Shown: positions 1 to 8,637 of the stretch, piece after piece
How positions within the stretch are numbered: position 1 is the stretch's first letter
Layout: each line of letters opens with the position of its first letter
Source: Chloroflexi bacterium GWB2_49_20
GTDB lineage: Bacteria > Chloroflexota > Anaerolineae > Anaerolineales > Villigracilaceae
Direction of reading: 5' to 3'
NCBI GenBank assembly: GCA_001796335.1
Contig: MGMF01000001.1
Span: 294,657 to 358,656 of the forward strand
DNA length: 64,000 nucleotides
Made by a program: the position numbers and the translations under genes
The notes under the pieces: model-generated
Database searches by the model: none
What the model was told of the DNA's origin: nothing
The model's input: only the letters and a program-made list of their open reading frames with translations

Positions 1-126
1 GCCATGGTCTTCAACAAGATCGACCTTGATCGGTTCGAGCCAGCGTGGCCCCTTAATTATGCTGCCGGGAGCGATGATCATGCGAATGTGTATCCTTCGA
101 TTTCGAAACCCAGTCCCTTTATATGA
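1..126 (+). CDS. Possible 3' end of a truncated GTPase-like gene, cut by the left edge
   Basis: Frame 1 is open from the first base to a TGA at 124-126 (41 codons). Its first residues read A-M-V-F-N-K-I-D-L, which resembles the NKxD (G4) guanine-specificity motif of P-loop GTPases such as HflX. A complete GTPase would continue for many more residues, whereas here the frame ends about 33 residues later with no recognisable sequence. It could be a truncated gene end or chance. The overlapping frame at 26-223 shows no family signal and I do not call it. Confidence 0.25.
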   Translation, partial: AMVFNKIDLDRFEPAWPLNYAAGSDDHANVYPSISKPSPFI

Positions 127-851
127 AGAATTTGTTCAACAATTAAAAAGAAATATGAGACACAAATGTCATCCTGATTTTATCAGACATCTTTTAGGGG
201 CGAGTGTGCTTATGAAACTCTGATGCAATGATTTCCGCCCTTAGGCTGTCGTTTATTTTCAACGATTTGATAATGATATAGTAGCATAATTCTGATTAAT
301 TGGCGACAAAAACAGAACTATCTGATGACGAATCTATGATTTATTATTAAAGTTCCGCATTATCCACCGGTCCTGCACGATGATGGGCTGCCTCGGTATC
401 TTGGTTGGTTTGATTTCATATAATAATCAAAGCTGCCAATTAAATTCATAGACCAGAATCAATTTTGTTGACAGGTTCCTTGGCTTTTTTTCCAAAGTTA
501 ACCTCACTTTAATTAGTAGAGGGATTTCAGTCATCTTTTTGCCTGCTTCCTCTTGGATGGTTTACAACACATAAAAAATAAGCATTAGGGTTCTGATGTC
601 AAGTTTCTTCCATATAAGAAGTGTTGATAAATTCGTTAGCTCTAACCAGACCGATCATGTACAAAATAACTTGAAGAAAAACGAGAGTGTATCGGTTTAT
701 AAAGTTCATACATGGAGAGAAACTCAAAGAAAAAAATATAAATATAATGTTTCCCCTAATTGACATGCATCCGGTATTCAAATGAGTTTATAATTTTGGA
801 AATATAATTTTAAAGATAATTCATTTTTAATTTGATTATGGAGGTCTAGCA
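127..851. other. AT-rich gap without a convincing gene
   Basis: No reading frame here has a ribosome site plus a recognisable product; the small frames at 26-223 and 599-781 look like noise. At 358-373 the 16-mer CATTATCCACCGGTCC is repeated exactly at 44005-44020, so a copy or remnant of a dispersed element lies here. A GGAGG at 840-844 serves the gene starting at 852. Confidence 0.5.
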
Positions 852-1790
852 ATGCGAATAGTCCTAATTTGCCAAGCGACATTCGGTGAAAAAGTACTCG
901 AGGGTTTATTGCAGAACTATGAGAAAATAGTAGGGGTTTTTTATCCGCCTGATCCACCAGAAAAACCTAGTAAGATTCATTTAATTGCGGAAGAAAGGTC
1001 AATCCCTGTTTATCAACCAAAGAAGATGCGGGACCAAGGTGTTTTCGACTTATATAGTGCACTAAAACCTGACCTCACAGTTATGGCGTTTGTGACTGAT
1101 ATAATTCCAGAGAATTTCCTAACTTTCCCAACTTTTCATACAATCCAATTCCATCCTTCACTGCTCCCAAAACACCGGGGTGGTAGTGCTATTCAATGGG
1201 CTATCATTCAAGGAGATACAAAAACAGGGATAACAATATTTTGGCCAGACTCTGGGATAGACACTGGACCTATCTTGCTCCAAAAAGAGATTCCAATTGG
1301 TCCAGATGACACAACTGGCTCATTGTACTTTGAAAAGATATTTCCAATGGGAGTGGATTCTTTACTAGAAGCTGTAAAACTTGTTAGAGAAGGAAATGCC
1401 CCAAGAATTCCTCAAAATCATAGTCTTTCAACTTATGAACCCTTATGCAAAATAGAAAGTGCGAGAATTGATTGGACAAAACCTGCTAATGTTGTTTATA
1501 ACCTAATAAGAGGCTGTAATCCTCAACCAGGAGCGGTTTCCTTTTTTCAAGATAAGCTTTTAAAAATATATGATTGCCGTTTAGAAGCCGAAACCCTTCA
1601 AATTTTACCTGGAGAAGTAGGGAATCTAAGAGAGGATAGTTTTAGCGTCGGATGCAAATTTGGGGCTATTAAAATACTTCGTGTTCAGTTTGAAGGCGAA
1701 CAAAAAAAGTCTGCAGGAATGTTTGCAGTTTCTGTTGGATTAAAAAACGGCGACAAGTTAGCTCTGCCAAATTATGAAAGAGTGATTTAA
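852..1790 (+). CDS. Formyltransferase-fold protein resembling the 10-formyl-THF hydrolase domain of ALDH1L1/FDH
   Basis: This 312-aa protein has the formyltransferase architecture: an N-terminal Rossmann-like part (about 1-200) and a C-terminal Fmt-type barrel (about 205-300). The catalytic region reads HPSLLPKHRGG around His101, and the aspartate loop reads DSGIDTGP around Asp137. These match the His/Asp pair of formyltransferases. The sequence tracks the N-terminal domain of 10-formyltetrahydrofolate dehydrogenase more closely than methionyl-tRNA formyltransferase: Fmt has Asn two residues before the His, here it is Gln99, and blocks such as FWPDSGIDTG and EGNAPRIPQ are FDH-like. There is no aldehyde dehydrogenase domain, so it stands alone. 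Expected activity is hydrolysis or transfer of the formyl group of 10-formyl-THF in the cytosol. GGAGG sits 7 nt before the ATG. It precedes iclR and the redox operon, but a shared role is inference. Confidence 0.8.
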   Translation: MRIVLICQATFGEKVLEGLLQNYEKIVGVFYPPDPPEKPSKIHLIAEERSIPVYQPKKMRDQGVFDLYSALKPDLTVMAFVTDIIPENFLTFPTFHTIQFHPSLLPKHRGGSAIQWAIIQGDTKTGITIFWPDSGIDTGPILLQKEIPIGPDDTTGSLYFEKIFPMGVDSLLEAVKLVREGNAPRIPQNHSLSTYEPLCKIESARIDWTKPANVVYNLIRGCNPQPGAVSFFQDKLLKIYDCRLEAETLQILPGEVGNLREDSFSVGCKFGAIKILRVQFEGEQKKSAGMFAVSVGLKNGDKLALPNYERVI

Positions 1791-1975
1791 AAATTTCAAA
1801 TTTATAGTTATCTATAAGAAATGATATTAAAAGATAAAATTTTTAATCTTAACTGGACCCGAAAGTGAAATGAATCGCGGGCTTGTTATTTGGATTTTCA
1901 CAACCACCTTAATTGTTAAGTATTGATTAAATAAATAATCTTTTTTAAGCAGGAATGCACTCATGCAAGTTCGAA

Positions 1976-2080
1976 ATATGACTTTCATCAATAGATACTA
2001 AGACAAATGTTACTAAGTTTAAGTAACAATATCTTATAAAATTTCACTATGCTGAAATAGTTTCATATATGTGAATTAAA
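1976..2080 (+). promoter_or_regulatory. Shared upstream element with IclR-box-like palindrome, copy 1
   Basis: This stretch is similar over about 100 nt to 14928-15030, upstream of the ABC importer. Both begin ATATGACTTTC and contain AGATACTAAGACA, ACTAAGTTT, ATCTTATA and then TGAAATAGTTTCA. That last motif (2053-2065) is a 13-bp palindrome (TGAAA-TAG-TTTCA) resembling the IclR-family box. A second dyad, TGTTACT/AGTAACA, occupies 2008-2014 and 2022-2028 in this copy only. The iclR start is 35 nt downstream, so autoregulation is likely. Confidence 0.65.
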
Positions 2081-2114
2081 ATCATTAAAAGGGGTTCCAA
2101 AACACGGTGCCTTA

Positions 2115-2903
2115 ATGGAAAAAACAAATAAAGTTAACGAGAATCATGTGAAATCTGCTATGAGGACTCTGGATATTCTTGAACTATTGGCAGGATATCC
2201 TGACGGTTTATCTTTTATGGATATTTCTAATCACTTAAAATTACCGGTCAGTAGTTTATATAATCTAATTACAACATTGATTTATCGTGGTTATTTGATT
2301 CAAACAAATCGGGGAAGCAAATTGCACCTAGGCTCAAAATTAGCTCAACTTAATGTTGCTTACCTTGAGAATGTCAACCTAATTCTTTTGGCAGATGTGC
2401 AGATGGAGAAGTTGAGGGAAATCACAGGGGAGACTACTAGTCTGGCTGTTCTACATGGAACCAGGATTGTGATCATTCATAAACGCCCTGGAAAAGGTAT
2501 CCTCCAGGTGATAAATCCTGTAGGAACACGACTTCATGCTCATTCGACGGGATCCGGAAAGGTTGTGTTGGCAAATCTGCATGAAAGGGAAATCGATGAA
2601 TTGTATCCGGATGAGGTTTTACGTGCTTTTTCCCCGAATACAATAACGAACAAAATATTATTGAAAGAGGAACTTGCCAAATACCGCAATCAAGGTTATG
2701 CCTTCGATAATCAAGAGTCAGAGGAAGGTGTATGGGCTGTTGCGAGTTGTATCTGGAATCAAGAGGGGCAACCATTTGCTTCCATAAGTATTGTTGCTCC
2801 GATTGTTAGAATCAATAATAAAGATACATCAACTTGGTATAAGCTTTTAAAGGACTCTGCGGATGAGATTAGCGCCCAACTTGGTTATAAAAATAATGGT
2901 TAG
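2115..2903 (+). CDS. IclR-family transcriptional regulator
   Basis: This 262-aa protein has the usual IclR layout: an N-terminal winged helix-turn-helix (about 15-70, with the recognition segment around LPVSSLYNLITTLIYRGYL) and a C-terminal effector-binding GAF-like domain (about 80-250). The effector domain shows typical blocks such as RLHAHSTGSGKVVLA and RNQGYAFDNQE. IclR proteins sense small organic acids or aromatics and usually control a neighbouring catabolic operon. The flavoprotein and 2-oxoacid oxidoreductase genes follow on the same strand. Its own upstream region carries a palindrome that reappears before the ABC importer at 15.1 kb. The ribosome site is weak: AAGGGG lies about 20 nt upstream, but an in-frame stop just before the ATG rules out an earlier start. 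Confidence 0.92.
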   Translation: MEKTNKVNENHVKSAMRTLDILELLAGYPDGLSFMDISNHLKLPVSSLYNLITTLIYRGYLIQTNRGSKLHLGSKLAQLNVAYLENVNLILLADVQMEKLREITGETTSLAVLHGTRIVIIHKRPGKGILQVINPVGTRLHAHSTGSGKVVLANLHEREIDELYPDEVLRAFSPNTITNKILLKEELAKYRNQGYAFDNQESEEGVWAVASCIWNQEGQPFASISIVAPIVRINNKDTSTWYKLLKDSADEISAQLGYKNNG

Positions 2904-3206
2904 ATGCAATCGAGAAAAAGATATATGCAGAAAATGGATGTTTAGTGAATGAATATTCTGCTAGTACCAACAAATAATTGATATTAAAATATTTCTCAAC
3001 GGACAAATATCGAAATGAATCGTTCACCGAGACATTCACACACTGCGAGCAATCTCGTGAAAGAGATCCTGGTTGCTGGCGAGTCAAGGATGGAGATTTA
3101 GTAACCTCCCTAAATTGAATAGTTCCCAATTAATTCGGATAACAGGATGATGCTTTAGTGGCGATATGTATTAATCTATAGATTTTTTTCGTAAAAAGGA
3201 GTCTTT

Positions 3207-4991
3207 GTGAATTTCAAAGAATTAAACTCGATTTCTACTGATGTGCTTATTTTAGGAGGAGGTGGTGCAGGTATGCGCGCTGCTATTGCCGCTGCACAGC
3301 AAGGTGTCCAAGTCATGTTGTTGACCAAGGGGCAAGCAGCTCGTAGTGGCGCCACCCCAATGGCATGCCCCTCATACCAGGCTGCCTTTGCTATAGAGGA
3401 TGAACGTGATAGCTCAGAAATCGCCTTTGAGGATACCTGTTTTGAAGGGCGTTATTTGGGTGATGAAAATCTTGTCCATGCCCTGACACACGAATCAACC
3501 GAACGTGCTAATGATATGGCAAATTACGGAATTAAGTTTCGCAAAAAAGAAAATGGAAATTACTTACAAGTAGTCCATCCAGGGCATTCATTTGAACGTA
3601 ACTTGGTTATTGTTGGAAACGGCTATGCCATGTCAGCAGGTCTTCTGCGAGAGGTAAAAAAACATGACAATATCACACTTGCAGAGGATGTAATCGCCAC
3701 TCGTTTATTGAAGGATAAGGGGAGGATTAGTGGAATTATTGCTCTCAATATGTGTGAAGGAAAACCTATAGTTGTACAGGCACCAGCTATTATTCTAGCA
3801 ACTGGCGGTTATCCAGAACTTTGGCGGTGGACGGATACTGAGCCAGGCCTAACTGGCGAAGGAGCTGTGTTGGCTTTCCAGGCAGGAGCTGATCTAATAG
3901 ACTTAGAGATGATGCTCTATTATCCAACCGGATTATGCTACCCATCTGAGGTTGAAGGTACGTTAGTTCAATATGAGGGTTTGCTGACCGACAAATACTG
4001 CGCAGGAGTAATGCTCAACGGGTTGCGAGAGCCATTTCTTCCTCATACCGATCGCCTGCCAGTGAGAGATGTGATGATGAAGCTCATGTTTCGTGAGGTA
4101 GAAGAGGGGCGTGGAACGCCTCACGGTGGTGTCTATATCGATTTAAGGCAATCACCGAGATCTCCTGAGGAGATCATGGAGACCTTGAAACGTCTAGATT
4201 CTCTTCCTTATAACCAACTCAGTGACCTGGGAATAGACATACTCAAGGAACCTATCGAGGTTCAGCCGGTTACTCATTACACCTTGGGGGGTGTCCGTAT
4301 CAATGAGTGGACTGAGACTACTTTGCCTGGTTTATTTGCAGCTGGTGAAGTTTCCGGTAATGTGCATGGAGCAAACCGTACTAGCGGTAATGCTTTAGCA
4401 GAGACTCAGGTTTTTGGTGCTCGAGCTGGGATTCGAGCAGCTGAATATTCAAAACAAACAAACCAAGGTAAATTGGATAAAGCGGAAATTAATGAAGAAT
4501 ATCAACGTATAAATCATTTTCTTGATAAAAAAAATCATCCTTTACGTCCCATAGAAGCAAAGAGGAGGATTAAGACTGTTATGCACAATGATGTAGGCTA
4601 TCAACGCAGCGCAGAAGGATTGAAAAAAGCCATTCAAACTCTACAATTAATTCGCGCAGAAGAAATCCCGCGTTTACAAGCAGCCTCAAACACCCGTATC
4701 TATAATTACGAATGGGAAGAAGCACTAGAAGCAGCGTTTATGGTGGATTTGGGAGAGATGATTGCTGCATCGGCACTATCAAGAGAAGAGAGCCGTGGTC
4801 ATCACTGGCGCACTGATTTTCCAAACATGCGTTCAGAGTGGGAAAAGCATACCATTGTCCGTATAAATTGCAAACATGAATATGTTGTTATGGATGCCCC
4901 GGTGGTGCGGTTGAAGGATCGTACAAGAGAACGCCGTGTAGCAGATCCTGTACTGTTGAAAGCAGGCGTTCTGAGTGGGTACGAGAAATAG
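3207..4991 (+). CDS. FAD-binding fumarate reductase/succinate dehydrogenase-type flavoprotein
   Basis: This 594-aa protein has the SDH/FRD/APS-reductase flavoprotein fold. The N-terminal dinucleotide-binding loop is DVLILGGGGAGMRAAIAA (about 11-28), and the C-terminal FAD segment contains AAGEVSGNVHGANRTSGNA. The capping-domain motif that is HPTG in classical fumarate reductases reads YYPTGL here, so that His is Tyr; a later His in VTHYTLGG is retained. Family members pass electrons between a carbon substrate and an iron-sulfur partner. The next gene encodes a short 2Fe-2S protein, so the two probably form a soluble oxidoreductase. No membrane anchor subunit is present. The start is GTG, supported by AAAAGGAG about 8 nt upstream. 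The substrate cannot be assigned; an enoate or a ring-derived acid is plausible from context. Confidence 0.85.
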   Translation: MNFKELNSISTDVLILGGGGAGMRAAIAAAQQGVQVMLLTKGQAARSGATPMACPSYQAAFAIEDERDSSEIAFEDTCFEGRYLGDENLVHALTHESTERANDMANYGIKFRKKENGNYLQVVHPGHSFERNLVIVGNGYAMSAGLLREVKKHDNITLAEDVIATRLLKDKGRISGIIALNMCEGKPIVVQAPAIILATGGYPELWRWTDTEPGLTGEGAVLAFQAGADLIDLEMMLYYPTGLCYPSEVEGTLVQYEGLLTDKYCAGVMLNGLREPFLPHTDRLPVRDVMMKLMFREVEEGRGTPHGGVYIDLRQSPRSPEEIMETLKRLDSLPYNQLSDLGIDILKEPIEVQPVTHYTLGGVRINEWTETTLPGLFAAGEVSGNVHGANRTSGNALAETQVFGARAGIRAAEYSKQTNQGKLDKAEINEEYQRINHFLDKKNHPLRPIEAKRRIKTVMHNDVGYQRSAEGLKKAIQTLQLIRAEEIPRLQAASNTRIYNYEWEEALEAAFMVDLGEMIAASALSREESRGHHWRTDFPNMRSEWEKHTIVRINCKHEYVVMDAPVVRLKDRTRERRVADPVLLKAGVLSGYEK

Positions 4992-4998
4992 GACTATT

Positions 4999-5364
4999 AT
5001 GTCACACATACTACATCCGACCCCGAGAAATTTTCATGAAATCGGTGAACCTATTACTGCTGAGATCTTCCGTTTTGACCCTACTAAGGATAGTCAACCG
5101 AGGATGCAAACCTATGTCGTACCATATACGCATCGCATGAGTATCTTCACCTTGCTCCGTGAGATTTACGAGAATATCGATCCAACCCTGGCTTTTCGCA
5201 ATCAACAGTGTGGTCGGGGAATCTGTGGAACCTGCCGCTTTCAAATTGGGGTGATTGGAAAATCGGTGAAAAGTTGCACCGTTCCTCTCGAGCCAGGAGC
5301 ACATGTAATTATCATGCCGTTCAAAAAAGAAAAAGTGATCCGAGACCTAGTTATAGAATTTTAA
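4999..5364 (+). CDS. Short 2Fe-2S protein, SdhB/FrdB N-terminal-like
   Basis: From the ATG at 4999 this gives 121 aa. It shows the plant-type ferredoxin cluster motif CGRGICGTC followed by a distal Cys in VKSCTVPL, matching the N-terminal 2Fe-2S domain of SdhB/FrdB. The C-terminal domain with the 4Fe-4S and 3Fe-4S cysteines is absent, so length is about half that of SdhB. The gene begins 7 nt after the flavoprotein stop; an alternative upstream start at 4975 would overlap it. It is most likely the electron-transfer partner of that flavoprotein. Confidence 0.8.
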   Translation: MSHILHPTPRNFHEIGEPITAEIFRFDPTKDSQPRMQTYVVPYTHRMSIFTLLREIYENIDPTLAFRNQQCGRGICGTCRFQIGVIGKSVKSCTVPLEPGAHVIIMPFKKEKVIRDLVIEF

Positions 5365-5675
5365 ATTGCATAACAATGTTGAGGTGTATGTAAACATTAA
5401 TTCTAGAAGCTCAGTCGTACAGGCGTCCACTCCATTGAGAAAGTACATTGTCTCCTGATTTCAGATCCGAACAGCACATTATTCAATGTTTTTAGGTTTT
5501 TAAACCAATGGTTTATGTAAAAAGGATTTATATTCGCTGATTAAATCTAAATCTCCCCGATTAGTTGATATCGATCCAGAAAGTCTTAAAAAAACCAGCA
5601 ATATATATTTTTTGATTGAAGGTGAGTTAACCATATGGTACACCTCAACTGAAATATCTAAAGAGGAATAAAAAT
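5365..5675 (+). promoter_or_regulatory. Gap before the oxidoreductase operon with a 15-bp palindrome
   Basis: The palindrome TAAACC-AAT-GGTTTA lies at 5501-5515 and is perfect apart from its 3-nt centre. It would suit a regulator dimer acting on the downstream genes. A frame without ATG, GTG or TTG start is open from 5504 to 5671, but I do not call it a gene. AAAGAGGAA at 5660-5668 is the ribosome site for the next ATG. Confidence 0.35.
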
Positions 5676-6242
5676 ATGATTCAGATACGTTTTCATGGGC
5701 TGGGCGGGCAAGGTGTTGTCTCTTCTGCGCACTTGATGGGAAAAGCAGCAATCATCGGAAAGATGTGGGCTAATTCATTGCCGTTTTTCACAACTTCACA
5801 ACGCGGAGGTAAAGTATCTGCTTATACCCGCATTGATGTAAATCCGATAGACCAGCATTGTTATATATATGAACCCGACATTCTAGTCTTATTTCATCCA
5901 CTCCTTCTTCAAGATAATGACGCAATGAAAGGACTAAAAGTAAATAGCAAATTGTTAATCAACACAGCAGGTCAAAGAATATTTATTCCTGATCCCTTTA
6001 CTCAAGATACTTACTGTCTCGATGCGGATGAAATTTCCCGCTCTGTACTAGGAATTCCCGTGCCCAGCACAGTTATGGTTGGAGCTCTTCTGCGAATGAT
6101 AGAAAATATAACTATGGATAATTTAAAGAATGCCGTTGAGCAGAGCTTTGGGCAAAGGCAAGTGGCAAAAAACATCAAGGCCATTGAAAAGGGCTTTGAA
6201 TCATGTAAACTACTGGAATTGAAAGGTGAGCGACTAAAATGA
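5676..6242 (+). CDS. porC: 2-oxoacid:ferredoxin oxidoreductase, gamma subunit
   Basis: This 188-aa protein is the gamma (PorC/KorC-type) subunit. It opens with the characteristic IRFHGLGGQGVVSSAHLMGKAA segment and has TSQRGGKVSAYTRI, both typical of the pyruvate/ketoisovalerate oxidoreductase catalytic domain. The enzyme oxidises a 2-oxoacid with CoA to acyl-CoA and CO2 and reduces ferredoxin. The gene order here is gamma, delta, alpha, beta. Its stop overlaps the delta start by 4 nt, so translation is probably coupled. Which 2-oxoacid is used cannot be told from sequence alone; the symbol is by family only. Confidence 0.9.
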   Translation: MIQIRFHGLGGQGVVSSAHLMGKAAIIGKMWANSLPFFTTSQRGGKVSAYTRIDVNPIDQHCYIYEPDILVLFHPLLLQDNDAMKGLKVNSKLLINTAGQRIFIPDPFTQDTYCLDADEISRSVLGIPVPSTVMVGALLRMIENITMDNLKNAVEQSFGQRQVAKNIKAIEKGFESCKLLELKGERLK

Positions 6243-6520
6243 AGGTTGAAAATTGGGAAAATCGAAGACCTATTTCTCCTTGGTTGCCAGCGGTCAATGA
6301 TCGTAGGTATGTCACAAAAAACCCCTACCATTTTGGTAAACCGATTGTGGATATAGACTTGTGTAATGCTTGTGGTATCTGTTGGATTGGATGCCCAGAT
6401 GGGGCTATTTCGAAGTTTGATGATTATATAGTTATTGATTATGAAAACTGCCGCGGATGTGGAGTGTGTGTGCAGCAGTGCGCGCGAAATGTCATTAAGC
6501 TGGTGCAGGAGGATGAATGA
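6239..6520 (+). CDS. porD: 2-oxoacid:ferredoxin oxidoreductase, delta (2x 4Fe-4S ferredoxin) subunit
   Basis: This 93-aa protein carries two complete 4Fe-4S motifs: CNACGICWIGCP (about 41-52) and CRGCGVCVQQCA (about 71-82). That is the bacterial ferredoxin-like delta subunit that carries electrons out of the thiamine-diphosphate active site. It overlaps the genes on both sides by 4 nt (ATGA junctions), consistent with a tightly coupled operon. Confidence 0.92.
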   Translation: MKVENWENRRPISPWLPAVNDRRYVTKNPYHFGKPIVDIDLCNACGICWIGCPDGAISKFDDYIVIDYENCRGCGVCVQQCARNVIKLVQEDE

Positions 6521-7722
6521 ACTTAGCTTACATTTCTGGCTGTGAGGCTGTTTCTATTGCTGTCAAGCTTGCCAGAGTTGATGTGGTTTCAGCATATCCT
6601 ATAACTCCTCAAACATCTATCGTGGAGGGTATTGCAAAAAGCATTGCTGATGGTGAACTTCAGGCGCAGATGGTTCACGTGGAAGGTGAGCACAGTGCGA
6701 TGTCCGCTTGTGTTGGTGCTGCTTGCGTCGGGGCGCGGACCTTCACAGCGACTAGCGGGCAAGGGTTGGCTTTCATGCAAGAACCCGTTTTCTGGACAGC
6801 AGGGCTTAGGTTACCGATCGTGATGGCAGTGACTAACCGTTCTTTGTTGGGTCCCAATACCATTTTTTGCGACCATCAAGATACATTATCTCAGCGTGAC
6901 TCCGGGTGGTTGCAGTTATATGTTGAGAATTGTCAGGAGGCATTAGATAGTATCCTTATTGCATATCAATTGGCTGAGTTACCGCAAGTGCAACTTCCAA
7001 TCATGGTCTGCCTTGATGGCTTTTTCCTTTCGCATATTTACGAGCCGGTTGCCATCCCGAACCAGGAGGTTGTCGATGCTTTCCTACCCAAACAATTGGC
7101 AAAAAATGCATTACTCAATCCAAAGGATCCTAAACTTCTCAATGTTCTCGCACCTCCAGAATATTACACCGAATTTGAATATGATAAACATATCAGTATG
7201 AAAGGGGCTGAGAATCTTTTGACTGCATCTTTTGCCTCGTTTGCAGAATCATTTGGACGTAATTATTCCAACCTGGAGGCTGATTACCTTGATGGAGCAG
7301 AAATCGTCTTGTTATGTATGGGGACAATGGCTGGAACGGCGCGATCTGTTGTCAAAGAGCTCCGTGCACAAGGCCTACCCATAGGACTTATCAAAGTTAA
7401 AACTTTTCGTCCTTTTCCGGTGGAGGTACTTGCAGAGATGCTTTCTGGGAAAAAAGCTATTGGCGTTCTGGATCGAAATATATCCTTTGGCTCCAGCGGA
7501 GCATTATTCCAGGAAGTTCTTAGAAGCATAAACATGTTGGAAACACGGCCACATATTATTGATTTTATAGTTGGGCTGGGAGGTAGGGATGTTAGTTATT
7601 ATACGATACGCGAAGCGGTTAAGTTGCTCGAGGTGGCTATAAAAGAAGGAACAGTACAAAAAAATCTGGTTTGGCTGGATATTAGATTAGATCTTATCCA
7701 GACTTGGGGACTGGAGATTTAA
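6517..7722 (+). CDS. porA: 2-oxoacid:ferredoxin oxidoreductase, alpha subunit
   Basis: This 401-aa protein begins with the alpha-subunit hallmark SAYPITPQTSIVE (about 27-39) followed by VEGEHSAMSACVGAACVGARTFTATSGQGLAFM, the pyrimidine-binding domain with the conserved Glu that activates thiamine diphosphate. The C-terminal half (about 250-380) is the transketolase C-terminal-like domain. Length matches the separate alpha subunit of four-subunit POR/VOR enzymes. The stop codon directly abuts the ATG of the beta gene. Expected to act in the cytosol with the gamma, delta and beta products. Confidence 0.92.
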   Translation: MNLAYISGCEAVSIAVKLARVDVVSAYPITPQTSIVEGIAKSIADGELQAQMVHVEGEHSAMSACVGAACVGARTFTATSGQGLAFMQEPVFWTAGLRLPIVMAVTNRSLLGPNTIFCDHQDTLSQRDSGWLQLYVENCQEALDSILIAYQLAELPQVQLPIMVCLDGFFLSHIYEPVAIPNQEVVDAFLPKQLAKNALLNPKDPKLLNVLAPPEYYTEFEYDKHISMKGAENLLTASFASFAESFGRNYSNLEADYLDGAEIVLLCMGTMAGTARSVVKELRAQGLPIGLIKVKTFRPFPVEVLAEMLSGKKAIGVLDRNISFGSSGALFQEVLRSINMLETRPHIIDFIVGLGGRDVSYYTIREAVKLLEVAIKEGTVQKNLVWLDIRLDLIQTWGLEI

Positions 7723-8625
7723 ATGCCAATATCTATAAAGACCTTAACTAATGAAGAATTAATGGCACCCGGTCGCACTGGTTGTCCAGGTTGTGCAGCG
7801 ATGCTAGTCGCTCGCTTGGCTCTGAAGGTGCTAGGTAGACAGACGATCATGGTAAGTGCAACGGGGTGTGTAATTTCCAACATAACCCACGCGGGAGGAC
7901 CAAGCATTCCTTTTATCCATAGTCTGCTTCCGGGTTCGGGTTCCCTTATCTCGGGGATTGATGCAGGATTGAAGGCTCTTGGTAAACGTAATGGGATCAA
8001 TCTCATGGTCCTGGCAGGTGATGGTGGTACAGCAGATATTGGATTTCAAGCATTGTCCGGAGCTGTAGAACGCGGTCATAAATTCCTCTACATCTGCTAC
8101 GATAACGAGGGTTATATGAACACTGGAGGGCAGAGATCGGGAACTACTCCTTATGGGTCAAGTACCAGCACAACACCTACCAATATGTCGGTTGGCAAAC
8201 ATTCAAGTGTAAAGAATCGAAAAAACATGGTCCTTATTATGGCTGCCCATCACATACCTTTTGCAGCAACAGCTTCGATTGCCTATCCACAGGATATGCT
8301 TCGCAAAATCGAGAAGGCTGTTCAAATTGAAGGCCCAAGTTATATCCATGTTCTCGCACCATGCAATTATCGCTGGGGATTCCCCGAGGATCAGAGTATC
8401 AACTTGGCAAAGCTTGCAGTTGAAACCCGTATTGCCCCACTTGTGGAAGTAGAGCATGGTAGGAAGTACACACTGCAAATGTCCAACCGCCTCAAACGCC
8501 CTGTACAAGAATATTTGTCTACCCAAAAACGCTATCGACATCTATCTGATGAAAATATCGCTGAAATTCAGCAGGCAGTGGATGAAAATTGGGAATACTT
8601 GGAACAACTGGCAAATATTGGCTAA
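7723..8625 (+). CDS. porB: 2-oxoacid:ferredoxin oxidoreductase, beta subunit
   Basis: This 300-aa protein is the thiamine-diphosphate-binding beta subunit. The ThDP motif runs from GDGGTADIGFQALSGAVERG to YDNEGYMNTGGQRSGTTP (about 106-150). Cluster-type cysteines are visible in GCPGCAAML near the N-terminus, in SATGC, and in VLAPCNYRWGF, as in PorB with its 4Fe-4S cluster. Together with gamma, delta and alpha the enzyme set is complete. The acyl-CoA synthetase genes follow 12 nt later, so acyl-CoA made here can be turned into acid plus ATP. Confidence 0.92.
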   Translation: MPISIKTLTNEELMAPGRTGCPGCAAMLVARLALKVLGRQTIMVSATGCVISNITHAGGPSIPFIHSLLPGSGSLISGIDAGLKALGKRNGINLMVLAGDGGTADIGFQALSGAVERGHKFLYICYDNEGYMNTGGQRSGTTPYGSSTSTTPTNMSVGKHSSVKNRKNMVLIMAAHHIPFAATASIAYPQDMLRKIEKAVQIEGPSYIHVLAPCNYRWGFPEDQSINLAKLAVETRIAPLVEVEHGRKYTLQMSNRLKRPVQEYLSTQKRYRHLSDENIAEIQQAVDENWEYLEQLANIG

Positions 8626-8637
8626 CCGGAAAAGCAT

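Noticed and set aside
26..223. 65-codon frame at the left edge
   Set aside because: No ribosome site and no family signal; it overlaps the frame with the NKIDL motif.
599..781. 60-codon reverse frame rich in hydrophobic residues
   Set aside because: Composition explains the hydrophobicity in AT-rich DNA; no start signal or family.
5504..5671. Open frame of 55 codons before the gamma subunit gene
   Set aside because: It reads like protein but has no ATG, GTG or TTG start and no homology I can name; likely chance in AT-rich leader DNA.
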